Shown here piece after piece: positions 33,388 to 42,041 of a stretch of DNA of 64,000 nucleotides. The number at the start of each line of letters is the position of its first letter. The first letter of the stretch is position 1. Under the pieces are notes generated by a model, which saw only the letters and a list, made by a program, of their open reading frames with translations, was not told where the DNA came from and made no database searches. The DNA is from Streptomyces lavendofoliae (GTDB lineage Bacteria; Actinomycetota; Actinomycetes; Streptomycetales; Streptomycetaceae): contig NZ_BMTP01000006.1 of NCBI RefSeq assembly GCF_014649735.1, forward strand, positions 347,548 to 411,547. Reading direction: 5' to 3'. Made by a program: the position numbers and the translations under genes.

Positions 33388-34901
33388 GCGCGGACCACGG
33401 CACGGCGGCGCCGTACCTGCGCCTGGAGCAGCGGTCCGCAGGGGTGCGCGTCCGGGGCCGCGCCGAGGCCGCCTTCGGCCACGAATCGGCCGACGGGCAG
33501 GGGGTGTTCGCCCGGTGGCGGTGGGACGGGGAGCGGCTGCTGGTGCGCAACGACCGGTACGGCATGTGGCCGCTGTTCTACCGGCAGGAGGGGGCCGCCC
33601 TCACGGTGTCGCCGGACGTGCGGGTCCTGCTGGAGCTGGGCGGCCCGGCCGAGCCGGACCACGACGCGCTGGCCGTGTTCCTGCGGCTGGGGTTCTTCCT
33701 CGCCGAGGACACGCCGTTCGCCGGGGTACGGGCGCTGCCGCCGGCCGCGACGCTCACCTGGTCGGCCGGGCGGCTGCGGCTCGCCTCCGCCCGCGTGGCG
33801 CCCGCCGGACCCGCGGCGACGACCCGGAGGGCGGCCGTCGACGGGTTCGTCGAGCTGTTCCGCGACGCCGTCGCCCGCCGCCTGCCGGACGAGCCGTACG
33901 TCCTGCCGCTCAGCGGCGGCCGGGACTCCCGGCACATCCTGCTGGAGCTGCACCGGCAGGGCGCCCCGCCCCGGTTGTGCGTCAGCGGCGCCAAGTTCCC
34001 GCCCGACCCGGGCGCGGACGCGAAGGTCGCCGCGGTGCTGGCCGCCCGGCTGGGCGTCGAGCACCGGGTCCTGCGCCCGCGCCGTTCGCAGTTCCGGGCC
34101 GAACTGGCGGCGAACCCCGCGCAGAGCATGTGCACCGTGGAGGGGGCGTGGGCGCTGCCCGTCCTGGCGTACCTGCGCGCCCGCACCCCGGTGTCCTTCG
34201 ACGGCATCGGGGGCGGCGAGCTGGCCCAGAACCCGAGCATGGAGCTCATCCGCGCCAACCCCTTCGACGCGTCGGACCTGCCGGGCGTCGCCGACCGGAT
34301 GCTGCTTGCGGGGCGGACCGGCCCGCACGTGGAGCACCTGCTCAGCCCCCGGCTGGCCGGGCTGTGGAGCCGGGAGCGGGCGCTCGGGCGCCTCGTCGCC
34401 GAGCTGGAACGGCACACCGGGGCGGCGTTCCCCCATGCCTCGTTCTACTTCTGGAACCGCACCCGGCGGGCCATCGCGATGACGCCCTACGGTCTGCTGC
34501 GCGACGGCCCGGTACTGCACGCCCCGTACGTGGACCACGCGCTGTTCGACCACCTCTCCTCGGTGCCCGAAAGCCTGCTGATCGACGGGACGTTCCACGA
34601 CGAGGCGCTGCGCCGGGCGTACCCCGAGCACGCCGGGCTGGGGTTCGCCAGCGCCGCCCCGCCACCGCCCACGCCGGTCCTGGTGCGGCACCGGCTGGGC
34701 TACCTGCTGCGCCTGCTGGGCCACGCGGCGTGGGCCGAGCGGGACTGGCGGCGGGGTGGGGACGGGGTGCTGGGGCGTCTGCTGGCGGCCACCCGGGGCG
34801 AGGGCGCCGGGCGGCGGGTCAGCCGCCTGCTGCCGATCGCGGTCTATCTGCTCCAGCTGGAGGCGCTGACCGGACGGCGGGACACCGCCGGGCCGCGGTG
34901 A
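33384..34901 (+). CDS. moeH5: Asparagine synthase-like ligase without the glutaminase cysteine (MoeH5-like)
   Basis: The 505-aa protein is related to asparagine synthase. The N-terminal domain starts with VSADHGTAAPY rather than Met-Cys, so it lacks the glutaminase nucleophile and cannot make ammonia from glutamine. The ATP-pyrophosphatase motif is present as SGGRDSRH from residue 177, and the FDGIGGGELAQNP segment is the equivalent of the synthase-site loop. In moenomycin MoeH5 is linked to amide formation at the terminal uronic acid (unit B), where the C5N ring is attached. An enzyme that uses an external amine is consistent with the missing cysteine. The GTG start overlaps the previous stop (GTGA). 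Confidence 0.88.
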   Translation: MSADHGTAAPYLRLEQRSAGVRVRGRAEAAFGHESADGQGVFARWRWDGERLLVRNDRYGMWPLFYRQEGAALTVSPDVRVLLELGGPAEPDHDALAVFLRLGFFLAEDTPFAGVRALPPAATLTWSAGRLRLASARVAPAGPAATTRRAAVDGFVELFRDAVARRLPDEPYVLPLSGGRDSRHILLELHRQGAPPRLCVSGAKFPPDPGADAKVAAVLAARLGVEHRVLRPRRSQFRAELAANPAQSMCTVEGAWALPVLAYLRARTPVSFDGIGGGELAQNPSMELIRANPFDASDLPGVADRMLLAGRTGPHVEHLLSPRLAGLWSRERALGRLVAELERHTGAAFPHASFYFWNRTRRAIAMTPYGLLRDGPVLHAPYVDHALFDHLSSVPESLLIDGTFHDEALRRAYPEHAGLGFASAAPPPPTPVLVRHRLGYLLRLLGHAAWAERDWRRGGDGVLGRLLAATRGEGAGRRVSRLLPIAVYLLQLEALTGRRDTAGPR

Positions 34902-34935
34902 CTCCGGTCCCACACCCACCAATCGAGGGGGAACC

Positions 34936-36468
34936 ATGCGCAAGTCACTGCCCCTGATCAGCACGGGCGAGCCGCCGGGGGGCGGCGGGGGCGGCTGCTC
35001 GTCCGCCGCGCCCGCCGGCGCGCCCGCCGCGGCGGGCGCCCGCCCCGCCCTGCCGCGCTGGCGGAAGCGGAAGCTGCGGATCGCGCTCGTGCGCCACCAC
35101 GACCTGTGCCTGAACACCCGGCAGATCACCCAGGTGCAGAAGCGTGCCGGGGTGCTGCCCCACCTGGGGCTCGGCTACATCCACACGGCGCTGAAGACGG
35201 CCGGGTTCCACGACGTCGTCCAGATCGACACGCCCGCCCTCGGCCTGGACAGCGAGGGGCTGCGCGCGCTGCTCGCCGACTTCCGCCCGGACCTGGTGGG
35301 CGTGAGCACCACCACGCCCGGACTGCCGGGCGCCGTCGAGGCGTGCCGGGCGGCCAAGAGCACCGGCGCGAAGGTGATCCTCGGCGGCCCGCACACCGAG
35401 GTGTACGCCCGGGAGAACCTCTTCCACGAGAGCATCGACTACGTCGGGGTGGGCGAGGGCGTCACGATCATGCCCGAGCTGGCGGAGGCCCTGGAGCAGG
35501 GCGAGGAACCCACCGGGATCCGGGGCCTGGTGAGCCGCGACTGGGACGGCGGGGCCGCGCCCATGGTGAACCTGGAGGACGTGGGCTGGCCGGAGCGTGA
35601 GGGGCTGCCCATGCGCAACTACTTCTCGATCATGGCGCCCCGGCCGTTCGCCACCATGATCTCCAGTCGCGGCTGCCCCTTCAAGTGCAGCTTCTGCTTC
35701 AAGCAGGCGGTGGACAAGAAGTCGATGTACCGCACGCCGGAGGACGTCGTCGGTGAGATGGCGGAGCTCCAGAAGCGCTACGGCGTCAAGGAGATCATGT
35801 TCTACGACGACGTGTTCACCCTGCACCGGGGCCGGGTGCGGGAGATCTGCGAACTCATCGGCTCCACCGGCCTGAAGCTCCGCTGGGAGGCGCCCACCCG
35901 GGTGGACCTGGTGCCGGTGAAGCTGCTGGAGGCGATGGCCGGCGCCGGATGCGTACGGCTGCGGTTCGGCATCGAGCACGGCGATCCGGAGATCCTGAGG
36001 CGGATGCGCAAGGAGAGCGACATCGAGAAGATCGAACGGGCCGTCACCGACGCGCACGAGGCCGGCATCAAGGGCTTCGGGTACTTCATCGTGGGCTGGC
36101 TGGACGAGACGCGCGAGCAGTTCCGCCGGACCCTGGACCTGGCCTGCCGGATCCCGCTGGACTACGCGAGCTTCTACACCGCGACGCCGCTGCCCGGCAC
36201 CCCGCTGCACACCGAGTCGGTGGCCGCCGGGCGCGTCCCGGCCGACTACTGGGACCGGTTCGTGCGGGGCGAGTTCGACCAGCGGATCGGCTATCTGGTG
36301 CCGGACGCGCAACAGCGCGCCCAGATCGCGTACCGGAAGTTCTTCCTGCGCCGCGAGATGGCCAGGCCGCTGCTGACGCACATGGCCCAGACCGGGCAGT
36401 GGCGCAACACGCTGGACGGTCTGCGCAGCCTGGCCCGGTCCACGTCCAACACCGACCGTGACTTCTGA
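34936..36468 (+). CDS. moeK5: Cobalamin-dependent radical SAM C-methyltransferase (MoeK5-like)
   Basis: The 510-aa class B radical SAM methyltransferase has, after a Gly/Ala/Pro-rich N-terminus (residues 1-45), a B12-binding domain (about 48-180) that lacks the strict DxHxxG motif, then the radical SAM core with the 4Fe-4S ligands C247-x3-C251-x2-C254 (CPFKCSFC). The middle shows FYDDVFT and RFGIEHGDPE motifs of this group. Predicted function: C-methylation of the unit F uronic acid to give the moenuronic acid skeleton, the established MoeK5 role. ATG at 34936 follows GAGGGGGAACC, 34 bp after moeH5. The last 11 nt overlap the next glycosyltransferase. Confidence 0.92.
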   Translation: MRKSLPLISTGEPPGGGGGGCSSAAPAGAPAAAGARPALPRWRKRKLRIALVRHHDLCLNTRQITQVQKRAGVLPHLGLGYIHTALKTAGFHDVVQIDTPALGLDSEGLRALLADFRPDLVGVSTTTPGLPGAVEACRAAKSTGAKVILGGPHTEVYARENLFHESIDYVGVGEGVTIMPELAEALEQGEEPTGIRGLVSRDWDGGAAPMVNLEDVGWPEREGLPMRNYFSIMAPRPFATMISSRGCPFKCSFCFKQAVDKKSMYRTPEDVVGEMAELQKRYGVKEIMFYDDVFTLHRGRVREICELIGSTGLKLRWEAPTRVDLVPVKLLEAMAGAGCVRLRFGIEHGDPEILRRMRKESDIEKIERAVTDAHEAGIKGFGYFIVGWLDETREQFRRTLDLACRIPLDYASFYTATPLPGTPLHTESVAAGRVPADYWDRFVRGEFDQRIGYLVPDAQQRAQIAYRKFFLRREMARPLLTHMAQTGQWRNTLDGLRSLARSTSNTDRDF

Positions 36469-37690
36469 CGGGGCGGGGCCGGTGCGGCTGAACGAGCCGG
36501 TGCGCCCCGGGCGCCCGCCCGTCCGGGAGCCGTTCCCGCTCGGGCACCTGCGCGCCACCGTCTCGCGCGGATACCGCCCCGGCACGACCTGGTCGACACC
36601 GGTCCGGTACGTGCTGGACGGCCGGCCCGAGCCGCGCGGCGCGCGGGAGGCGGCCGACGCGCTGCGCCCGGCCCCGGCCACCGGGACGGCCGTGGCGCTG
36701 GTCGCGCCGACGTACGTGGGACGGGGCACCCTCGCCGAGCAGGAGGAGCGGCTGGACGCCCTGCTGGAGCGGGTCGTGGAGGCGGCGGACGCGCACCCGG
36801 ACGTCGGCGTCCTGCTGTTCGTGGGCATGCAGTGGCGGGACGCGGCGGAGGAGAAGGAGGCGCTGCGGCGGCTGGCGGCACTGGTGCGGAGGGCGGCGGC
36901 CCGGGCGCCGGGCGTCCGCGCGTGCGGCCTGTCACTGCGGGGTCCGGGCAAGCCCAGGACCCTCAACGCGGCCTTCGCGGTGGCACGGACGCTGGGCTGC
37001 GCCGGGGTCGGGTGGCTGGACGACGACGTGACGCTGGAGCCCGGCTGCCTGGCGCACCTGGTGCGGGCCTTCGTGACGGACGGCTGCCGGGGCGCGGTGG
37101 GCGCGACGAAGGTCCCGCACACGGCCGCGTACGCCACCTCCCGAGCCCTCGCGCGGGCCAAGGCGGTGGCCGCGCCCGCCACCTGCTACCCGCACGGCTG
37201 CTGCGTCCTGGTGGCCACCGACGTGGTGGCCGGCGGCATGCCGGACCGGTATGTGTCGGACGACGGTTACGTGTGCTTCCGGCTGCTGGACCCGGGGCTG
37301 CCCGATCCGCTGCGGTACCTGCGGCTGGTGCCGGAGGCCCGCTGCCACTACGTGGTGGCCGGTCCGGCCGGCGAGACCCGCCGCCGGATCCGCCGGCTGC
37401 TGCTCAACCACCTCATCGACCTGGCCGACTGGCCGCTGCCGGTCGCCCGCTACTACTTCCGTCACGTCCTGTTCGGCGGCATGTGGCCGCTGACCGGTTT
37501 CGACCGCGCACGGGGCGTGCGCCACGGTGCCGCCGTGGCCGCGATCAAGTGGCTGTACTTCTGCTGGTTCTGCGGGGTGGGCGCGGAGCTGTACGTGCGC
37601 GGGTTGCTGCGCCGCCCGCTGCGCGAGGTCCGGTGGGCCCCCTATTCGGCCGTCCGCAACCCGTCACCCGCATTCGAGGAGAGCCGATGA
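36458..37690 (+). CDS. GT-A-like glycosyltransferase of the moe cluster, paralogue a
   Basis: The 410-aa glycosyltransferase has a GT2-like core: ALVAPTYVGRGT start of the domain, the acidic donor/metal motif WLDDDVTLEPGC, and an acceptor-side region with SDDGYVCFRLLDP. The C-terminus is aromatic and amphipathic (YYFRHVLFGGMWP; KWLYFCWFCG) and probably membrane-bound, which fits acting on a lipid-linked acceptor. It is a clear paralogue of the product at 43053-44195. It is one of the five transferases expected for moenomycin sugars, perhaps the pair MoeGT4/MoeGT5, but I cannot number it from sequence. The GTG start overlaps moeK5 by 11 nt and the stop overlaps moeM5. Confidence 0.85.
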   Translation: MTSDGAGPVRLNEPVRPGRPPVREPFPLGHLRATVSRGYRPGTTWSTPVRYVLDGRPEPRGAREAADALRPAPATGTAVALVAPTYVGRGTLAEQEERLDALLERVVEAADAHPDVGVLLFVGMQWRDAAEEKEALRRLAALVRRAAARAPGVRACGLSLRGPGKPRTLNAAFAVARTLGCAGVGWLDDDVTLEPGCLAHLVRAFVTDGCRGAVGATKVPHTAAYATSRALARAKAVAAPATCYPHGCCVLVATDVVAGGMPDRYVSDDGYVCFRLLDPGLPDPLRYLRLVPEARCHYVVAGPAGETRRRIRRLLLNHLIDLADWPLPVARYYFRHVLFGGMWPLTGFDRARGVRHGAAVAAIKWLYFCWFCGVGAELYVRGLLRRPLREVRWAPYSAVRNPSPAFEESR

Positions 37691-39273
37691 AGGTCCTGTC
37701 ACTCCACTCCGCCGGACACGACACGGGGGTCGGCTACTTCGAGGACGGCCGGCTGCGGTTCGCCGTGGAGACCGAGCGGCTCACGCGCGTCAAGCACGAC
37801 CACCGGGCGGACGTCGCGCTGCGGCACGTACTGGAGCGGGAGGGCGTGGACGCCGGCGGGATCGACCTGGTGGCAGTGTCCACCCCGGTGCGCGGCGCGC
37901 TGCTGCGCATACCGGACCTGGACGTGGCGATGGAGCGCGTCACCGCGGGCGCGACGCACCACCGGACGACGTGCGAGCTGCTGGGGCGGACCGTCGACTG
38001 CGTGGTCGTCACGCACGAGGTGTCGCACGCGGCGCTGGCGGCGCACTACGCGGGACACGAGGACGGCACGGTGGTGCTGGTCAACGAGGGGCGCGGCCAG
38101 GTGAGCCGCAGCTCGCTGTTCCGGGTGGCGGGCGGGCGCCTGGAGTGGGTGGAGAAGGATCCGCTGCCCTGGTACGGCAACGGCTTCGGGTGGACCGCGA
38201 TCGGGCACCTGCTGGGCTTCGGGAAGAGCCCGAGCGTCGCGGGGAAGGTGATGGCGCTGGGCGGGTACGGGGAACCGAGCGCCCGGGTGCGGGAGATGCT
38301 GCTGGCGGTGGACCGGCGGGTGATGGACGACCTGGCGCTGGCCGAGCGGGTGCGCGAGGAGTTGTCGGCGCGGCCCGAGTTCGGCCGGGACTTCGGGACG
38401 ATGGCGCGGGTGGTGGCGTCGTTCCAGGAGCTGTTCACCGAGACGGTCCACGAGCTGTTGAGCCGTCATGTGGCGCGGACGGAAACGGGTTTCGGCCCGG
38501 TCGCCCTCGGCGGCGGCTGTGCGCTGAACATCGTCGCCAACTCGGTGCTGCGCCGCCGCTTCGGCCGGGACGTCGCGGTGCCGCCGGCGTGCGGTGACGC
38601 CGGGCACCTGGCCGGGGCCGGGATCTACGCCCTGCGGTACCTGGCGGGCCAGGACGTGGCGCCGCTGAGCGTGTACGCGAACGGGGGCGGCGAGTCCCGG
38701 GAGGCGGTGCTGCGGGCGCTGGCCGGGGCGGGGCTGGAGCCGGTCCCGTACGACCGGGGCGTGGTCGCGGGCACGCTCGCCGGCGGTGGGGTCGTCGCGC
38801 TGCTGGAGGGCGCCGCGGAGCTGGGCCCGCGGGCGCTGGGGCACCGCTCGTTGCTGGGCAGTCCGGCGGTGCCGGGGATGCGCAAGCGGATGAGCGAGGA
38901 GCTGAAGCAGCGCGAGTGGTACCGGCCGCTGGGCGCGGTGATGCGCGAGGAGCGGTTCGCCCGGCTGTACCCGGGGCAGTACGGCTCGCCGTACATGCTG
39001 TTCGAGTACGACGTCCCGGAGGGCGTCGCTCCGGAGGCCCGCCATGTGAACGGCACGTGCCGCGTGCAGACCCTCGGTCCGGGAGAGGCCCGGCTGCACG
39101 CGCTGCTGGCCGAGTTCGAGGCGCTGAGCGGTGTCCCCGCGCTGATCAACACCTCCCTCAACGGGCCGGGCCGGGCGATCGCCCACACGGCCGGCGACGT
39201 GCTGGACGACTTCGCCGGCAGCGGGGTGGACCTGTTCGTCTTCGACGACCTGATGGCGCGGCGGCGCGGCTAG
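37687..39273 (+). CDS. moeM5: Carbamoyltransferase (MoeM5-like)
   Basis: The 528-aa NodU/TobZ-type O-carbamoyltransferase uses carbamoyl phosphate and ATP to place a carbamoyl group on a sugar hydroxyl. Motifs: the start VLSLHSAGHDTGVG, HEVSHAALA metal-binding histidines in the Kae1-like domain, GGGCALNIVANS, GDAGHLAGAGIYA, ELGPRALGHRSLL, and the C-terminal INTSLNGPGRAI YrdC-like tail. MoeM5 carbamoylates the unit F sugar of moenomycin (established). ATGA overlap with the upstream glycosyltransferase. Its TAG stop at 39271-39273 is the left flank of a MITE-like insertion. Confidence 0.92.
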   Translation: MKVLSLHSAGHDTGVGYFEDGRLRFAVETERLTRVKHDHRADVALRHVLEREGVDAGGIDLVAVSTPVRGALLRIPDLDVAMERVTAGATHHRTTCELLGRTVDCVVVTHEVSHAALAAHYAGHEDGTVVLVNEGRGQVSRSSLFRVAGGRLEWVEKDPLPWYGNGFGWTAIGHLLGFGKSPSVAGKVMALGGYGEPSARVREMLLAVDRRVMDDLALAERVREELSARPEFGRDFGTMARVVASFQELFTETVHELLSRHVARTETGFGPVALGGGCALNIVANSVLRRRFGRDVAVPPACGDAGHLAGAGIYALRYLAGQDVAPLSVYANGGGESREAVLRALAGAGLEPVPYDRGVVAGTLAGGGVVALLEGAAELGPRALGHRSLLGSPAVPGMRKRMSEELKQREWYRPLGAVMREERFARLYPGQYGSPYMLFEYDVPEGVAPEARHVNGTCRVQTLGPGEARLHALLAEFEALSGVPALINTSLNGPGRAIAHTAGDVLDDFAGSGVDLFVFDDLMARRRG

Positions 39274-39430
39274 GGCGGGTCTTTCGGATCAGACCGGATC
39301 GGGGAGCGGGGTCCGGTGCGTGCGGATGCGAGGCGGAGGAGGGAGCCACTGCGGAGCGTTGGTGACCGACGGCAACGCCGCGGACGCGCGTGCCGGGGCA
39401 CACGAGCCCGGCGAGATCCGAAGACACGAC
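39274..39430. mobile_element. MITE-like insertion between the moeM5 and moeN5 stop codons
   Basis: The roughly 154-bp non-coding element is bounded by imperfect inverted ends: GGGTCTTTCGGATC on the left (39277-39290) and GATCCGAAGAC on the right (39415-39425), which pair with a 1-nt gap. It is flanked by the direct repeat CTAGGGC (39270-39276 and 39431-39437). No transposase is encoded. The content resembles short repeats I associate with Streptomyces MITEs. The CTAG of the two flanks supplies the TAG stop of moeM5 on one strand and of moeN5 on the other. Confidence 0.65.
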
Positions 39431-40291
39431 CTAGGGCCGCCGCGGCGGTGGGGGTCCGGGCGGGCGGGGTACGTGCGGGGGGACGAGCCGGTCGAGGACG
39501 TCGTCGGTGTAGAGGTCGACGACGGGGGCGAGGGCCCGCGAGGCCGGCTGTTCCCGTATCGCCGCGTGGGCCCGGGCGCGCAGCCGTTCCAGCAGGCTGA
39601 CGACCTGTGCCGGGGTGACGGCCCGGGTGCGCAGCAGGTGGCCGAGGTTGCCGTCGCGTTCGCCGTCGCGGGCGTAGTCGGTGAGGTCGTCGGCGATGGT
39701 GATGACGGTGCCGAACGCCTCGGCGAAGGCGCGGGCGGGTGCCAGGGCGCGGGGCAGCCGGCCGGCGAGCGCGGCGAGGGAGCCGTAGCAGCCGAGGAAC
39801 GTCGCGCCGTACGTCCGGGCGTGGGCGCGCCATTCGTCGAGGGTGCGGGCGCGGTGCCGCTTGGTGCGTATCTGCCCGGCGCAGATGGTGGTGAAGTCGC
39901 GTTGCAGCAGGTCGGCGACGGCCTGGGCGTCGTGGCTGAGGCGGCACAGTTCGCGCAGGGCGGTGAGGTGCAGGTGGAGGGCGAGGCAGGCGAGTTCGAC
40001 GCGGTCCAGGCCGCTGTCGTCGTCCATGAGGTCGTCGACGAGCTTCATGGCGACGATGTCGAGGGCGAGCGCGGAGGCCACGTCGGCGCGCACCGGCCGG
40101 TCGGTGATCCACTCGGTGAGGAAGTGCGGTACGCGCAGGTAGAGGCGGAGTGCGGCGACATGGGCGACAAGGTCGCCGGAGCCGCCGCCGGCGGCGACGA
40201 GGGCCGTCACCCGGTCACGGTTGGCCGCCTCGGTGGCGAGCATGGCGGCGGTGTACTCCTCGGTGAGCGGGGCTCTGTGGGCGTCGTTCAC
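39431..40291 (-). CDS. moeN5: Prenyl chain-forming enzyme MoeN5-like
   Basis: The 286-aa all-helical prenyltransferase/terpene-synthase-fold enzyme has the aspartate-rich motif D86-D-x-x-D90-D91 (DDLMDD) and a second DDLTD. In moenomycin biosynthesis MoeN5 joins a geranyl unit to the farnesyl-phosphoglycerate glycolipid to build the branched moenocinol chain (established). The GTG at 40291 overlaps the moeO5 stop (GTGA), so the two lipid-chain enzymes are co-translated. The final residues are a proline/arginine-rich tail. It converges on moeM5, separated only by the MITE-like element. Confidence 0.9.
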   Translation of the reverse strand: MNDAHRAPLTEEYTAAMLATEAANRDRVTALVAAGGGSGDLVAHVAALRLYLRVPHFLTEWITDRPVRADVASALALDIVAMKLVDDLMDDDSGLDRVELACLALHLHLTALRELCRLSHDAQAVADLLQRDFTTICAGQIRTKRHRARTLDEWRAHARTYGATFLGCYGSLAALAGRLPRALAPARAFAEAFGTVITIADDLTDYARDGERDGNLGHLLRTRAVTPAQVVSLLERLRARAHAAIREQPASRALAPVVDLYTDDVLDRLVPPHVPRPPGPPPPRRP

Positions 40292-41100
40292 CGCCGGGCC
40301 CCCCGTATGTGGGGGACGAGTCCGGGACGGGCCGGGGCGAGGCCGCTGAGCGTCGTGCGCCAGTCGTCGTGCTCCAGGGCCCCGGCGAAGCCCACGTAGT
40401 CGGCGCCCGCGTCGAGGTACGCGGTGACGCGGTCCCGGGAGCGGACGTTGCCGCTGACGAAGAGGATCTGGTCGGGGCGCAGCCGGTTCCTGAAGTGGCG
40501 GACCACGCCGGGCGGGACGTGGGCGTGGCGGGAGTAGAGGTACACCATGTGGAAGCCGAAGTTGAGCGCCACGTCGATGTGCCGGTCGAGCTGGGCGGTG
40601 CCCGTCCCCACCGGAACGGTGCCGAGGAGGTCGCCGGTCCTGCGGTCCTCGCCGAAGGTGAGGGCGACGGTGAGCAGGAGTTCGGGCCACTGCTCGCGGT
40701 TCATCCGGCCGGGCATGGTGAGCAGGGTCTCCAGGAAGCTCTTCCAGACGAAGTAGTCGTCCTGGGAGCCGAGGAGGGCGGGCAGGATCACCGCGTCGGC
40801 CCCGGCGACCAGGGGGAAGCCGACGCCCTTGCGCGGCGGGAAGTGCAGCAGGACCGGTAAGGACGTGGCCGCCTTGATGCGGGCCACGTAGGGTTCCATG
40901 CGCGTCTCGAACGACTCGTAGTCGGTGCTGGCGAGGATGACGAAGGGGAAGCCCAGTTCGTCCAGGGCCACCGCCTTCTCCACCGCCTCGGCCGGCGGCA
41001 CCTTGAAGGGGTCGATGATGTGCACCGGGCCGGGCCGCAGGTCACGGAGGCCGGCCAGTACGTGCCGTGACGGAAGTGCGAGGTCGGGCGACGGTTCCAT
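40288..41100 (-). CDS. moeO5: Farnesyl-3-phosphoglycerate synthase MoeO5-like
   Basis: The 270-aa TIM-barrel prenyltransferase is related to geranylgeranylglyceryl-phosphate synthase/PcrB. MoeO5 performs the first committed step of moenomycin assembly, joining farnesyl diphosphate (2Z) to 3-phosphoglycerate through an ether bond. Visible PcrB-like elements are HIIDPFKVPP at the start, LLHFPPRKGVGF, ADAVILPALLGS and the C-terminal VSGNVRSRDRV phosphate-binding loop. ATG at 41100 has a GAGGGGAG ribosome site. Codon 81 is TTA (40858-40860 on the plus strand), as in S. ghanaensis moeO5. The first gene of the moeO5-N5 transcript. Confidence 0.93.
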   Translation of the reverse strand: MEPSPDLALPSRHVLAGLRDLRPGPVHIIDPFKVPPAEAVEKAVALDELGFPFVILASTDYESFETRMEPYVARIKAATSLPVLLHFPPRKGVGFPLVAGADAVILPALLGSQDDYFVWKSFLETLLTMPGRMNREQWPELLLTVALTFGEDRRTGDLLGTVPVGTGTAQLDRHIDVALNFGFHMVYLYSRHAHVPPGVVRHFRNRLRPDQILFVSGNVRSRDRVTAYLDAGADYVGFAGALEHDDWRTTLSGLAPARPGLVPHIRGARR

Positions 41101-41351
41101 GGAGCGCTCCCCTCTCGTCTCGATGGGCGTGCGGCGGGGCGCCCGGAAACCGTTGGGGCGGGCCGTTCCGGCAGCGGTGAGCGACCGGAAATCAGGAATT
41201 CCGGTTCGTCCGCGGATCGCATTCGTCATTCCGGACGACCGGCAGCTTTTATCGACCCCCGAGCACGCGGAGTTCACTCTACAGTCGTTCATTCGACCGA
41301 GGTAGGGGTGAAATTCAGCGGAGCGAATACACGGGCCGGCACGTCGGCGCG
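41101..41351. promoter_or_regulatory. Upstream region of moeO5
   Basis: The 251-bp gap between moeO5 and the stop of the ABC permease is AT-richer than the genes. A TAGAGT hexamer on the minus strand (41276-41281) could be a -10 site, but no good -35 is seen. GGAGCGCTCC directly before the start (41101-41110) is palindromic and covers part of the ribosome site. Confidence 0.35.
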
Positions 41352-42041
41352 TCAGCCGAATTGCATGTGCGCCCGGCGGCGCAGCCGTACCGACTGGACG
41401 GCGCTGCTCACCGCCGTCAGGAGCACGGCCGTCACGAGCGCGTGCGTGACGCCCGGGGCGAGGGACGCGGCGCCCGGACCGTCGACCGCGTAGGTGATGA
41501 TCTCCCTGGTGGACCAGAACGGCAGGGCGCGCGCGGAGTCCTTGGCCGGGTCCATGACCATCTGCGCCCCGATGACGGAGATGAGCAGCAGGGTGCCTTC
41601 CATGTCACGTGGCACGGCCAGCCCCAGGAGCAGGCCGAGGGGCACGGCGACGAGTGTGGTCAGGGCCAGTTCCAGGGCCACGGCCGCGAGGTCGCGCACG
41701 TCCTGGTCGACGGCGATCAGCAGCGCGTAGAGCGCGGAGACGACCAGGCCCGCGGTGACCAGGGCGAGGACGCGGCCGAGGTGGAGGTGGCGGGGCCGGA
41801 AGCCGCCCAGGGCGAGACGTGGCTCGATCTCGCGCCCGCCGACCGAGGAGAAGAGGGCGGCGGCGCTGACCGCGAAGCCGAGGCCCAGGCTGGCGAACCG
41901 GATGGCCTGGCCCGGCTCGTCGTGCCGGCCGAGGTAGAACACGAGCGGCACCAGGAGCAGCAGGCCGAGGACGCCACGCCTGCGGGTGAGTTCGAGCAGG
42001 GTCATCTGCGCCATGCGCAGGGTGCGGAACGTCGGATTCAC
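41352..42041 (-). CDS. moeP5: ABC transporter permease (MoeP5-like)
   Basis: The 229-aa integral membrane protein has about six hydrophobic helices in the ABC-2 style (LGLLLLVPLVFYLG, LGLGFAVSAAALF, LALTTLVAVPLGLLLG, VTHALVTAVLL). The sequence around VGGREIEPRLALGGFRPRHL is a cytoplasmic loop. GTG at 42041 overlaps the stop of the ATP-binding gene (GTGA). With that partner it forms a second transporter, thought in moenomycin clusters to move the glycolipid or an intermediate; its substrate direction is not shown by the sequence. Confidence 0.83.
   Translation of the reverse strand: MNPTFRTLRMAQMTLLELTRRRGVLGLLLLVPLVFYLGRHDEPGQAIRFASLGLGFAVSAAALFSSVGGREIEPRLALGGFRPRHLHLGRVLALVTAGLVVSALYALLIAVDQDVRDLAAVALELALTTLVAVPLGLLLGLAVPRDMEGTLLLISVIGAQMVMDPAKDSARALPFWSTREIITYAVDGPGAASLAPGVTHALVTAVLLTAVSSAVQSVRLRRRAHMQFG

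Noticed and set aside
41101..41110. Palindrome GGAGCGCTCC directly before moeO5 as a LacI operator
   Set aside because: It overlaps the ribosome site and is only 10 bp; high-GC sequence makes this easy by chance. Mentioned only as context.
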